Origin: Photobacterium marinum
GTDB taxonomy: Bacteria > Pseudomonadota > Gammaproteobacteria > Enterobacterales > Vibrionaceae
Length of the DNA stretch: 64,000 nucleotides
Direction: 5' to 3'
Assembly (NCBI RefSeq): GCF_000331515.1
Contig: NZ_AMZO01000017.1
Span: forward strand, 1 to 64,000
In this document: positions 27,621 through 36,671 of the stretch, one piece after another
How the letters are laid out: the number at the start of each line of letters is the position of its first letter
How positions within the stretch are numbered: position 1 is the stretch's first letter
Notes under the pieces: model-generated
What the model was told of the DNA's origin: nothing
Database searches by the model: none
The model's input: the letters and a program-made list of their open reading frames with translations, nothing else
Position numbers and translations under genes: made by a program

Positions 27621-29563
27621 TAACCATTACGGCCTGCCGATTTCACGTTATACAGCGCTTTATCGGCAGCCTGTAACATCGACTCCCAATTTTCCTGTAA
27701 CGCTTCCGGCGTTTCGGACACTGCGGCACCAATAGAAACCGTTACCGTAATATCACCACCATTAGTTGTAAACTTTGAATCTGATACCAATAACCTTAAG
27801 TGCTCAAGAACAGATTCAGCTTCGGTTTTGCAAGTGTTGATGATCAGTAAAAACTCCTCCCCCCCCCAACGCACCACAAGATCGTCGCAACAAATGGTTT
27901 CTTTCAATCGCTGAGCCAAAATAATCAACACCTGATCTCCAACGTCGTGACCCAACTTATCGTTAATCGCTTTAAAATGATCAATGTCCAGCAACGCCAG
28001 AAGACTGGTCGGTTGCTTAAAATGTTTCGGCGCACTTTTCAGCCACAGCTGTAAATAGCGGCGGTTGTGTAATTTAGTCAGCGGATCCTGTATCGATTGA
28101 GTTGTCAGCTCTGCATTAGATTGCTCGAGAACTTCGTTATCACGTCGAACATCTTTGTACCTGCGATAAAGCAGATACAAAACAAACAAAATAAACAGAA
28201 CGCCAACCCGAAGTGAGTTTTCCCTCGCTTTTTGCTCAGCAATGCGAGCCGAATTCAGTTCATTTTCAGTTTTAAGCAGCGTAATTTCCTGCTCTTTTAC
28301 TTTTGCATCAAACCTTTCCTGAAGATCGAACAACTCTTTTCTTCTGACATCAAAGAGATACTCTTTATCATCATTGGCATAGGTCTTGTAGTATTTCAGC
28401 GCCTCTTTATAGTCCCCGGCTTCCTCGAAAATATCAGCAATCAGATTACTGATATAAATGTAACGTTTTCGGTCTCCAAGCTTTTGATAATTATCCCGGG
28501 CAAACGAAGTATGTTTCAGCGCGGCTTCAAGCTCACCTAACTTAAAATAAGCCTCACCTAAACTCTCATTGCAATATGCCACACCTCTTGGCTCACCAAC
28601 CTTTTCAGCCAGGTTCAGACAAGCCATGGCGTTTTCCAGTGCTTTTTGCGGTCGATTTGCATCCAGATAAACGGCAGACAAATTCATCAACGCTGTCAGT
28701 TTTACCCGGTAAGAACTCGTTTTCGAAGCCAGCACCATTGCTTTTTTAATATGCTTAATCCGCTCTTGGGGCCGATTAAGGTATTTATCAATTACACTAA
28801 CATTAATATAGAGAATCGCTTCAGCGAACGGGTTTGAAAAGTCATGCTTGCGATAGATATCAAGCGCCTGCTGAATATAAAAATCAGCCTTTGGCCACTC
28901 CTCCATTCGGATGTGAAGTGTCGACATATTGGACAGCACTTGAGCAACCTGTAATGTGTCACCACACTCAATAAACAGGTCATAAGCTTGCTGATACCGC
29001 TTCAGGCCTTCTTTATATTCAGAATGATCAATGTCGATGTTAGCTTGCCATTTAATCGTTCTGGCCAGCAATGATGCATATCCGAGCTCACGCGCATCAG
29101 CCTCAACTTCCATTAATAAAGCTGCTGCATCAGCATATTTTCGTTTATCAACCCACTCTACAGCTTGCAGAAATGACGCTTCTGCTTGTATCCATTTTAT
29201 TTGGGTTTCCTCACCGAGCTTGTGCAGTTTACTGATATACCCCTGAACTTTAACATCATCATCCCCTTCCGCCTGTTCGATATTGTATTGAATCAACAGA
29301 TAAATAGCCTTACGAAAGGGTGAATAGTCAGGTAACAGCATTTTGGTTACCTTAGGCAAGCGCTTTATGGCTTTTTCTGGCTGAACAGTAGATAACGCAT
29401 ACAACTCCAGATAGGGCTTATCCTGCTTTTGCGCTATCGATTTCAAAAAGCGTATACAAGGGAGCGGTGAGGCCGGATTAGCGACAACCTGCCCGGGAAT
29501 GCAAATGATGACAAGAAGAAAGACTTTTGGCATAACGCCAAATATGTTGAGCAATTTAGGCAT
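27596..29563 (-). CDS. Diguanylate cyclase with periplasmic TPR sensor domain
   Basis: A 655-residue membrane protein. A signal/anchor segment (residues about 9-28) precedes a periplasmic array of tetratricopeptide repeats (about 110-400), then a coiled coil, one transmembrane helix (GVLFILFVLYLLY, near 455), a second coiled coil and a GGDEF domain. The active-site loop is RWGGEEFLLI, and DIDHFKAINDKLGHDVGD is intact, so it should make c-di-GMP. No RxxD inhibitory site is seen at the usual place. Start ATG has AGG six bases upstream. It shares 25 bases of 3' overlap with the convergent yciT-like gene. Confidence 0.9.
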   Translation of the reverse strand: MPKLLNIFGVMPKVFLLVIICIPGQVVANPASPLPCIRFLKSIAQKQDKPYLELYALSTVQPEKAIKRLPKVTKMLLPDYSPFRKAIYLLIQYNIEQAEGDDDVKVQGYISKLHKLGEETQIKWIQAEASFLQAVEWVDKRKYADAAALLMEVEADARELGYASLLARTIKWQANIDIDHSEYKEGLKRYQQAYDLFIECGDTLQVAQVLSNMSTLHIRMEEWPKADFYIQQALDIYRKHDFSNPFAEAILYINVSVIDKYLNRPQERIKHIKKAMVLASKTSSYRVKLTALMNLSAVYLDANRPQKALENAMACLNLAEKVGEPRGVAYCNESLGEAYFKLGELEAALKHTSFARDNYQKLGDRKRYIYISNLIADIFEEAGDYKEALKYYKTYANDDKEYLFDVRRKELFDLQERFDAKVKEQEITLLKTENELNSARIAEQKARENSLRVGVLFILFVLYLLYRRYKDVRRDNEVLEQSNAELTTQSIQDPLTKLHNRRYLQLWLKSAPKHFKQPTSLLALLDIDHFKAINDKLGHDVGDQVLIILAQRLKETICCDDLVVRWGGEEFLLIINTCKTEAESVLEHLRLLVSDSKFTTNGGDITVTVSIGAAVSETPEALQENWESMLQAADKALYNVKSAGRNGYQLSTSSS

Positions 29564-29846
29564 AGAATACCTGACTGATAATTAATAATTATATTCCTTC
29601 CCTGACGCCCATCCATCGAGAGCGTATTATTACCAGATATTCTATTATAAATACAAATATATATTAGCTGAGCCAGCGCACAACGTAAAAAATCGCTCAC
29701 ATGAAAAATCACAATAATACGACTAAATAAAAAATAAGATAAATACGAACCCAGTGTTTGATAAGCAGGGTAAATGCATGCGGTATCAGATTCACTTTCC
29801 TTTTTTACAACAAACCTTACTCTGCTTATCCGACACTAAATAAGAA

Positions 29847-30278
29847 TCACTTATACAAGCTAAATTTCTTAGTAATTCTTTTAAGCGTTTCTTCGTTTCC
29901 AAATAAACATATACCTAAATATTCGAACTCTTCCTCTTTAGTTCGGCTCGTGACTTGTTGCTGAATAACAGACCCGCCCTCGATCATAGTATGTGTAAAA
30001 TCAGTAAATTTAATCCCATGTTCAATGGCTTGCACTCTAGCCTTCCTGATTTTATTTGAATTATCTGACTTCAAAACAATAAAAGGATAATGAGACAGAC
30101 TAGGGTGAAGACCACCATCTAAATCCAGATAATCAACAAATATAGCCTCATCCTCTTCGAGCCTGTTTGAGAGCCCGGCACTCAGATGACCAAGTACATT
30201 AAGTGCACGCCCTGTCTCAATTTTTTTGTTCAAAATTGCAACGAATCGTTTTTCAGTATCACCAGGTAAATATGCCAT
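29847..30278 (-). CDS. DUF2000 family protein
   Basis: 143 residues from the ATG at 30278, which has AGAGGAAA eight bases upstream; a longer frame from 30344 overlaps the LysE stop but has no ribosome site. Conserved DUF2000 features: NKKIETGRALNVLGHLSAGL, FIVLKSDNSNKIRKAR, AIEHGIKFTDFTHTMIEGG. The family is small and soluble and, as far as I know, without a proven function. It lies 62 bases after the LysE exporter gene on the same strand, probably in its operon. Confidence 0.78.
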   Translation of the reverse strand: MAYLPGDTEKRFVAILNKKIETGRALNVLGHLSAGLSNRLEEDEAIFVDYLDLDGGLHPSLSHYPFIVLKSDNSNKIRKARVQAIEHGIKFTDFTHTMIEGGSVIQQQVTSRTKEEEFEYLGICLFGNEETLKRITKKFSLYK

Positions 30279-30340
30279 TGGGAGTTTCCTCTTGTTGAAA
30301 TTGGGGTTTCGGCAGCAATTGAGATAATCTAACTTGGCAC

Positions 30341-30928
30341 TCATACCATCATTAAGGTCGAGACAAGTAGCAACGCAGCCATACCATAATTAAAATATTT
30401 AGTGTTGCTTTGGCTGCTTAGAAGTAGTTGGCACCTTTCGCCGACAAGTGTCCAAACACTTGCTGCTGGGATGTTTATTGCAGCAAAAATCAGTGAAACA
30501 ATAATGACACCCTGCCAACTATCTGAAATGTTATAAACACTTATGGCACTCAGAGCCATAGACCAAGCTTTTGGGTTAACCCACTGAAAGTTGGCCGCAG
30601 CCCAAAAGCTCATTGGTTTATAATCAAATTTTTGATTTTGTTCCTGCTTGCTTAATGCGATCCTTATCGTTAAATATAATAAATAGCCTATACAACTAAC
30701 CTGTAAAATATTGTGAGTTAATGGGTAGCGGTTAAATACTTCTATCAAACCAAGACCGACTAAAACAATCATCAGGCTGAACCCAAAAACAATTCCAAAT
30801 ACATGAGGAATAGTGCGCCTAAAGCCCACATTAGCACCTGATGCCATCAACATAATATTGTTAGGGCCCGGTGTAATGGTTGAGACGAAGGCGAATGTAA
30901 CTAAAGCTATAATTTGCTGTGCTTCCAT
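30341..30928 (-). CDS. LysE/RhtB family amino acid exporter
   Basis: A 195-residue inner-membrane protein with six predicted helices. STITPGPNNIMLMASGANVG carries the family TPGPNN signature, and NFQWVNPKAWSMAL the second conserved block. Family members export lysine, homoserine, threonine or related amino acids with proton exchange. It is divergent from an Lrp/AsnC regulator 60 to 110 bases away, a common arrangement in which the regulator senses the exported amino acid. Substrate not known. Confidence 0.9.
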   Translation of the reverse strand: MEAQQIIALVTFAFVSTITPGPNNIMLMASGANVGFRRTIPHVFGIVFGFSLMIVLVGLGLIEVFNRYPLTHNILQVSCIGYLLYLTIRIALSKQEQNQKFDYKPMSFWAAANFQWVNPKAWSMALSAISVYNISDSWQGVIIVSLIFAAINIPAASVWTLVGERCQLLLSSQSNTKYFNYGMAALLLVSTLMMV

Positions 30929-31038
30929 ATCAATTTCTTACCATACGTGATGAATTATTGATATTTTAATGCGCAATGAGGTAAATTTTGTTTCTATCTC
31001 AGCCATCAAACATGGGTTACTCACAACAAATCACACTT

Positions 31039-31479
31039 ATGGATAGGTTTGACGAAAAGATATTGCGCGAGCTGGAATCGAACGGCCGCCTGACAAATGT
31101 AGAACTCGCCGATAGGATCGGTTTATCACCCTCTGCAACCTTGCGGCGAGTACAAGAGCTTGAACGCAGCGGCGTAATCAAAGGGTATCGAGCTGTTCTT
31201 GATAGAAATAAGCTCGGAATGGGCTTTGTTGCTTACGTTACAATTGGCCTCTCAAGTCATAGCAAGCAAGCTCAATTAGAGTTTGAAGAACACATAACCG
31301 ATGCTAACGAAGTCAAAGAATGCCATAACATAACGGGGGCAAGTGAGTATCTGCTCAGGGTTGAAACGGAAGATTTAGTTGCATACAAACGGTTTCACTC
31401 CGATGTGTTGGGGGAAATACCGCAAGTAAACTCAATTACAACGATGGTAGTAATGGAAAGCCCCAAAGAAACAGGGTGA
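31039..31479 (+). CDS. Lrp/AsnC family transcriptional regulator
   Basis: 146 residues from the ATG at 31039 (MDRFDEKILRELESNGRLTN), the usual N-terminus for the family; a TTG at 30988 with GAGG six bases upstream would add 17 residues and cannot be excluded. The helix-turn-helix (NVELADRIGLSPSATLRRVQELERSGVIKGY) is followed by the RAM ligand domain (FVAYVTIGL, ECHNITGASEYLLRVE). It probably senses an amino acid and controls the divergent LysE-type exporter. Confidence 0.88.
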   Translation: MDRFDEKILRELESNGRLTNVELADRIGLSPSATLRRVQELERSGVIKGYRAVLDRNKLGMGFVAYVTIGLSSHSKQAQLEFEEHITDANEVKECHNITGASEYLLRVETEDLVAYKRFHSDVLGEIPQVNSITTMVVMESPKETG

Positions 31480-31549
31480 CAAGCTTTATTAAGTATCCAT
31501 GCCTTTCGGTACGATAACCGCCCCGTAATCATAAAAACAATGAAAACGA

Positions 31550-31590
31550 AAAAGCCACCTTGTTCATGTGACATTGATAAACAAGGTGGC
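31550..31590 (-). terminator. Terminator of the GH19 chitinase gene
   Basis: GCCACCTTGTT and AACAAGGTGGC form a perfect 11-bp stem with a 15-base loop; on the minus strand it runs into a T tract. Confidence 0.85.
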
Positions 31591-31647
31591 TCCGTAGCTT
31601 AAATATTCTTTCAAACAGTCATAACAGGTTAGTTACCGTTAATCGTA

Positions 31648-33141
31648 TTATTGTCCTTCAGGGATTACATTACCGTTTTCGTCATAAGCCTGAACATTGA
31701 AGTGGTGCTCAACGCATTTTTCATAGTCGCCTTTGAACAGCGCATTAAAGGCATACTGGTACGGTACTAACTTACACCTAAAGCTCTTGTTCCCCGGAGT
31801 GTTGGCATTCCAACCCCAGTCTTTATCCCATGTGATCATCAAAGCACCAGCCCCATCAGTATCAAATGGCTTCATGTTCGCGCAACCAAGCTTCTCGCCG
31901 CTGATATCCAGGTTTAGCTCTTTGGCAAACAACTTGTAATAGTCGATCCGGTTCTGTGCCAATGCCGTTTCTGCCCCCTTGTTGCACTCAAAAGCACCGT
32001 TGATGATCTGGATAGTTGCCCCGAAACCATGTTCGATACCGGCCGCTTTATCGGCAGCATTCGGTTTCCAGGTACCGTCGATAACATGCAACATACTTGG
32101 CTTAGGCGGTTGCGGGTAAATATAGAAGAATACCGCTGACGCCAGATTCAACCAGGTATCTGCCACCAGCGCCGGATTTTCCAACAGTACATTCTTATCG
32201 CCGAACATGGCTTCAGAGAACGGACCATAGTTATAGTTCCAGCTTAACTGTTTGGCACCTCGGCCAAAGTAGCTTTTACCCGGCGCACAAGGCCAGCGCT
32301 CACCCTGCCAACCACTGCACTTGCTGTATGTTTTATCCAGCTTATCTTCTGATTTATACATTTCCCGCAAGTAATAAAGCCCCTGACGCCACTCAGGTAC
32401 ACCTTTGCTGGTTTCCCAGCTTGGTGCATGAGCACCAGTCTCCTGCACGAAATGCGCGAACATGGTGGTAAGAGAGCGCTTACAGATGTCATCTGAATTT
32501 CTGCCATCAGTGTATGTTCGGCAGAATGCCGGGAACTTGGCGATAGCCTGTAAAAAGCGAGTATAGGTATATTTTTCATTGCGAAGCGGGAACAGGTATT
32601 CCCACATGGCTTCATCAACAATAGATTCTGCTCTGCGAACGTTTTCAGGGTTAGTCGCTTTGAGTGGAGCAACAGCTTCAACTGATGCATTATCAAGCGT
32701 GGCGATATCGGAGCGTACCAACTTAAACAGCTCGGTATTTGTCTGCTGTTCTTCAATTGCTTCCAGCTCGCTGCGCGGCATCAGGTATCCACCTTTACCG
32801 TCAGGAATGATGGTCAATTCGCCGGGATTTGGGTTCGGGTTCGGGTTCGGGTTCGGGTTCGGGTTCGGGACAGGATTACCGCTAGTCGGACAATCTACAA
32901 CATCCCAAAACCAACTATTTGCTGATGGTGAATCCCAACTGCCTGGACGGTTTTTCGCCTTGTAACAGACCTCCTTAAACTTAACGATATCGCCATTACT
33001 TACCTGAGTCTTACCGGGCTCCCAGTTCACTACATCACCGGGCACTGCCATCGGTGAAGCCAGTGCGTAACTACTGGCACACAACCCGAGCACCAGCCCG
33101 GCAAGATACTTGCGTTTCGACCCTTTTGTTCTTTGAAACAT
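31648..33141 (-). CDS. GH19 family chitinase, secreted
   Basis: A 497-residue exported enzyme. Signal peptide 1-28 (ending ALA); a small chitin-binding-like module at about 35-85 (VVNWEPG, VKFKEVCYKAKNRPGSWDS, WFWDVVDC); a proline-asparagine repeat linker at about 90-107; then a GH19 domain. FAHFVQETGAHA holds the general acid glutamate, and YFGRGAKQLSWNYNYGPFSE is the family signature. GH19 enzymes cut chitin with inversion. AAAGGAGG gives a very strong ribosome site. It stands alone 191 bases after the alpha-galactosidase gene and ends at a terminator. Confidence 0.92.
   Translation of the reverse strand: MFQRTKGSKRKYLAGLVLGLCASSYALASPMAVPGDVVNWEPGKTQVSNGDIVKFKEVCYKAKNRPGSWDSPSANSWFWDVVDCPTSGNPVPNPNPNPNPNPNPNPGELTIIPDGKGGYLMPRSELEAIEEQQTNTELFKLVRSDIATLDNASVEAVAPLKATNPENVRRAESIVDEAMWEYLFPLRNEKYTYTRFLQAIAKFPAFCRTYTDGRNSDDICKRSLTTMFAHFVQETGAHAPSWETSKGVPEWRQGLYYLREMYKSEDKLDKTYSKCSGWQGERWPCAPGKSYFGRGAKQLSWNYNYGPFSEAMFGDKNVLLENPALVADTWLNLASAVFFYIYPQPPKPSMLHVIDGTWKPNAADKAAGIEHGFGATIQIINGAFECNKGAETALAQNRIDYYKLFAKELNLDISGEKLGCANMKPFDTDGAGALMITWDKDWGWNANTPGNKSFRCKLVPYQYAFNALFKGDYEKCVEHHFNVQAYDENGNVIPEGQ
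32832..32870. repeat. Hexanucleotide tandem repeat in the chitinase linker
   Basis: Six exact copies of GGGTTC plus GGG on the plus strand encode the alternating Pro-Asn linker of the chitinase on the minus strand. The unit is six bases, so copy changes keep the frame and only alter linker length. Confidence 0.9.
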
Positions 33142-33332
33142 AATTTTAGCCTCCTTTGTTTCCTCTCGGTATGAGGCTATTATTTGTTCAGGAAATTCAA
33201 AGGAGGCGAACGGTTTAACGGGTTTATTTCTTTCTATCGAGGCAATTCACACCGATACGAAATTTCTTTTCATGACAACAGATGAAAATGGATTCCGGTC
33301 GACACAACAAAACTTAAAACCAAAACTACAAA

Positions 33333-35078
33333 TCACCATTTCAAATCAGGATCTTTGGTTGCGATAATTGCCCTGCTATTAACACCGTCACTTAACATCA
33401 GATCTATTACCAATGCCGACTCCGGTATCAACTTTTCTCCGCTCCAGTAATCAATCCAATACACGGGCTCATCAGCTTCAAGAATGACATCCCTTGCCTT
33501 CTGTCCGTCAAAATTAAACAACATATGAAGTTTGGCATCAGCTGCAATTTCAAGTTGAGCATGATGAAGCGATAGATCAGCAAAAGTCGCAGCGTTTTGA
33601 TTTCCAGCTTGCCGCTTAATTAACTGCTTCAGGCTCTTGCGACTCTTTTTATGAAGTGAATACAAAGGATCACCTGATAACAGCAGACCACCACAAGCCA
33701 GTAAAACATCCCGGTGGAACTGATAGGCTTCCTCTGTCGTCTCCTGCCCCGGAATCGATACCAGAGTGGCGCAGTCTGGATCAATCTGCCACAACTTACG
33801 GTGCTGCCAGGAGCGATAGAAAGTCTCACGGGCAATCTGAGAAAAACGATGAGGCCGACGCTCTACATCATCTGATACACGCATAGCATCGACTAATCCC
33901 AGTGACGGCCACATAGGTGCATTACATCCCAGCAGCCAGGCAGAACCTGCACCTTCAGCAATTGCCTCCATCCCCATCCGGTAAGCTTCAACACCGGTCA
34001 CATCCTTCCGGTAACGCTTCCCCTTCAGGGTTCCCCAATAGTTAGCGTCCAGCTTAAACAGCTCCACCCCCCAGTCATTACGCATTGTTTGCGTCACTTC
34101 TGTCAGATAAGCGCACGCATCCGGGTGACTGGTATCGAGAATGTACCAAGGCGTACAGCGCCAGCCCCCATACGTAATATCTTCGGCTTTCAGAAGCTCG
34201 CCATTATCATTGGCAACAAACCAATCCGGATGGTAGCGGAACAGAGCTGATTCCGACTGAGCAATAAACGGAGCCAGCCAGATCCCCGGCTTCTTACCTT
34301 TTTTCCGGATATCTTCAATAAGTGATTTCACACCACCGGAAAAACGTTCAGACGGTGTCAGCCAGTCGCCCATGAAAGCCTGATAACCATCGTCGAGCAA
34401 GACCCACTCAATATCATCAAGATCACCCTGCATTTCATCGACATTCTTCTGGATATCCTGAGCAGATACACCCGCATAATAGGCATACCAGGAACACCAT
34501 CCGACAGGTGCCGGTTGGTTGATTGTTTCCCGGGACGGGTGATGACGTTTTATCTGCTCAGCATATTGAGAGAAAACATCATCTAACGAATCGGATTTAA
34601 GCACTACGAAAGATTCAAGGTTACAGCCTTTCTGTGAATCGTTAACTGCAACGCCTTCTCCGTCCAGAAAAGCAGAAATATAACCGTCGTGGCATTCAAA
34701 ATAGCCGGCAAAACGACGACAGGAGGTAAATCCGAACAGACAGAATCTACCGCAGTCCTCAACAACCAAATAGTTGTAATAACGCTTAGGGTCATTCTCA
34801 CCATAAATACGGTAACTATTGTTGTTATCCGGACATCGCCCGACATCAGCCGGTTCTCTGAGCGTACCAACTGTCTGTGCCAGCATCTGGAAACCATCAC
34901 CATAGACCAGAGCTTTTGATGATGCTTCAAACAGAATGTCTGCAATGCGCATCCTTTCAGGAAAAAAATCAAATTCGGTTGCATCCAAAACAGCGGTAAC
35001 TATTTCGCCATCCGGCACAAAAGAAAAGGGAGATGATGAGCTGGCGATAACGCCCGAAGGAAATGAGAATGACTGCAT
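33333..35078 (-). CDS. GH36 family alpha-galactosidase-like glycosidase
   Basis: 581 residues from the ATG at 35078, with GGAG ten bases upstream; a GTG at 35150 would start inside a hairpin. A beta-sandwich N-terminal domain (about 1-190) precedes the barrel: PVGWCSWYAYY, WVLLDDGYQ, PGIWLAPF, ELFKLDANYWG with the likely nucleophile D344, GLVDAMRVSDDVE with the likely acid/base D403 or D404, and a C-terminal beta domain. No signal peptide is seen, so it acts in the cytoplasm on imported alpha-galactosides. No transporter for such sugars is adjacent. A related raffinose-synthase-type activity is possible. Confidence 0.85.
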   Translation of the reverse strand: MQSFSFPSGVIASSSSPFSFVPDGEIVTAVLDATEFDFFPERMRIADILFEASSKALVYGDGFQMLAQTVGTLREPADVGRCPDNNNSYRIYGENDPKRYYNYLVVEDCGRFCLFGFTSCRRFAGYFECHDGYISAFLDGEGVAVNDSQKGCNLESFVVLKSDSLDDVFSQYAEQIKRHHPSRETINQPAPVGWCSWYAYYAGVSAQDIQKNVDEMQGDLDDIEWVLLDDGYQAFMGDWLTPSERFSGGVKSLIEDIRKKGKKPGIWLAPFIAQSESALFRYHPDWFVANDNGELLKAEDITYGGWRCTPWYILDTSHPDACAYLTEVTQTMRNDWGVELFKLDANYWGTLKGKRYRKDVTGVEAYRMGMEAIAEGAGSAWLLGCNAPMWPSLGLVDAMRVSDDVERRPHRFSQIARETFYRSWQHRKLWQIDPDCATLVSIPGQETTEEAYQFHRDVLLACGGLLLSGDPLYSLHKKSRKSLKQLIKRQAGNQNAATFADLSLHHAQLEIAADAKLHMLFNFDGQKARDVILEADEPVYWIDYWSGEKLIPESALVIDLMLSDGVNSRAIIATKDPDLKW

Positions 35079-35128
35079 ATACTTATAACTCCGACAATAG
35101 TACTCGGAGAATAAAACACGCAAGGGAC

Positions 35129-35158
35129 TACAAAGCGTGCTGAAGAGCACGCTTTGTA
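35129..35158. repeat. Perfect 13-bp hairpin between gabD and the GH36 gene
   Basis: TACAAAGCGTGCT and AGCACGCTTTGTA are exact inverted copies around a GAAG tetraloop (CTTC on the minus strand). It lies in the 123-base gap between two minus-strand genes. No long T tract follows, so it may be a weak terminator, an RNA stabiliser or a leader element of the GH36 gene. Confidence 0.6.
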
Positions 35159-35201
35159 ATGAAAAACATCAGGTAACGGAAAATACCTGACTAAAGTTGG
35201 A

Positions 35202-36647
35202 TTAAATACCGCCCATCAGCATGTACTTCACTTCTACGTAATCCTCAATGCCGTACTTAGAGCCTTCACGGCCAAGGCCGGATTCTTTCACACCGCCGAA
35301 CGGCGCGACTTCTGTAGAGATAATCCCCTGATTAATGCCGACGATACCGGACTCCAGACCTTCAGCCACTCGCCATACCCTGCCGATGTCACGGGCATAG
35401 AAATAAGCGGCAAGACCAGATTCTGTGTTGTTCGCCATTTCCAGCACTTCTTCTTCTGAGCTGAATCGATAACAAGCCGCCACCGGGCCGAATGTTTCCT
35501 CATTGGCAATCAGCATTTCATGATCAGTATTGGCAAGAACAGTCGGCTCAAAGAAGTTACCGCCCAGCTTGCTTCGCTTACCACCGGTCAACACAACCGC
35601 ACCTTTGGCGACAGCATCTGTAACATGGCTCTCCACTTTATCGGCAGCCATAGCGTTGATCAGCGGCCCCTGAGTTGCCCCGTCTTCAAAGCCGGATGCA
35701 ACCTTCAGCTTATTCACCGCCTCAGCCAGCTTAGAAGTAAAGGCGTCATAAACACTATCCTGAATATAGAAACGGTTTACGCAAACGCAGGTCTGTCCGG
35801 TATTACGGAATTTAGATGCCATTGCGCCTTCAACCGCAGCATCAATATCCGCATCATCAAAAACGATAAAAGGCGCGTTACCACCCAACTCAAGCGACAG
35901 TTTTTTCACTGAATCGGCAGCCTGACGCATCAGCAACTTACCGACTCGGGTTGAACCTGTGAAAGAGATCTTACGAACCGCTTTGGATTCCATCAGCGCA
36001 CCGCCGATAGCTGTCGCATCACCGGAAACAACGTTAAACACACCAGCAGGAATACCGGCTTTTTCAGCCAGCACTGCCAGTGCCATTGCACTGAGCGGTG
36101 TTTCTTCAGAAGGCTTCAGCACCATAGTACAACCGGCAGCCAGGGCCGGCCCCGCCTTACGGGTAACCATTGCCAACGGGAAGTTCCACGGTGTAATCGC
36201 ACCCACAACACCAATTGGCTCTTTGGTAACCACAATGCGCGAATCGGCACGGTGAGACGGAATTACATCACCGTATATTCGTTTGCCTTCTTCTGCAAAC
36301 CATTCGAAAAAGCTGGCTGCATAGCTGACTTCCCCCAACGCCTCAGCATAAGGCTTTCCCTGCTCCGTAGTCATGATCGTCGCCAGATCCTGCTGGTGTT
36401 CCATGATCAGTTCACCCCAGCGACGCACAGCCAGACTGCGTTCTTTGGCGGTTTTCTTACGCCACTGTTTGAACGCGGCCTTTGCGGCCTCTATTGCGGC
36501 CAGAGTTTCACTTTCACCGGCACTGGCAATTTCAGTAATGGTTTCGCCATTAGCTGGATTAGTGACAGCGTAACGGATGTTACTTTGCTGCCATTTACCG
36601 TTAATGTAAAAGCCTGTCTGCAATAGTTCTGATTGTTTAATATTCAT
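35202..36647 (-). CDS. gabD: NAD(P)-dependent succinate-semialdehyde dehydrogenase
   Basis: 481 residues from the ATG at 36647, which has AGGA six bases upstream; three ATG codons stand in a row. It is an aldehyde dehydrogenase with ITPWNFPLAM, FTGSTRVGK, the catalytic glutamate in LELGGNAP, the catalytic cysteine in GQTCVCVNR, and EETFGPVAACYRF. KPYAEALGEVSYAASFFEWFAEE is typical of GabD. It oxidises succinate semialdehyde to succinate in GABA, putrescine or arginine breakdown. No GABA transaminase is adjacent. It is divergent from carbamate kinase across a 725-base gap. Confidence 0.88.
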   Translation of the reverse strand: MNIKQSELLQTGFYINGKWQQSNIRYAVTNPANGETITEIASAGESETLAAIEAAKAAFKQWRKKTAKERSLAVRRWGELIMEHQQDLATIMTTEQGKPYAEALGEVSYAASFFEWFAEEGKRIYGDVIPSHRADSRIVVTKEPIGVVGAITPWNFPLAMVTRKAGPALAAGCTMVLKPSEETPLSAMALAVLAEKAGIPAGVFNVVSGDATAIGGALMESKAVRKISFTGSTRVGKLLMRQAADSVKKLSLELGGNAPFIVFDDADIDAAVEGAMASKFRNTGQTCVCVNRFYIQDSVYDAFTSKLAEAVNKLKVASGFEDGATQGPLINAMAADKVESHVTDAVAKGAVVLTGGKRSKLGGNFFEPTVLANTDHEMLIANEETFGPVAACYRFSSEEEVLEMANNTESGLAAYFYARDIGRVWRVAEGLESGIVGINQGIISTEVAPFGGVKESGLGREGSKYGIEDYVEVKYMLMGGI

Positions 36648-36671
36648 CATCATTCCTGCTGAACAGTTCAC

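Noticed and set aside
32832-32870. CRISPR-like repeat
   Set aside because: Direct hexanucleotide repeat without spacers, inside a coding sequence.
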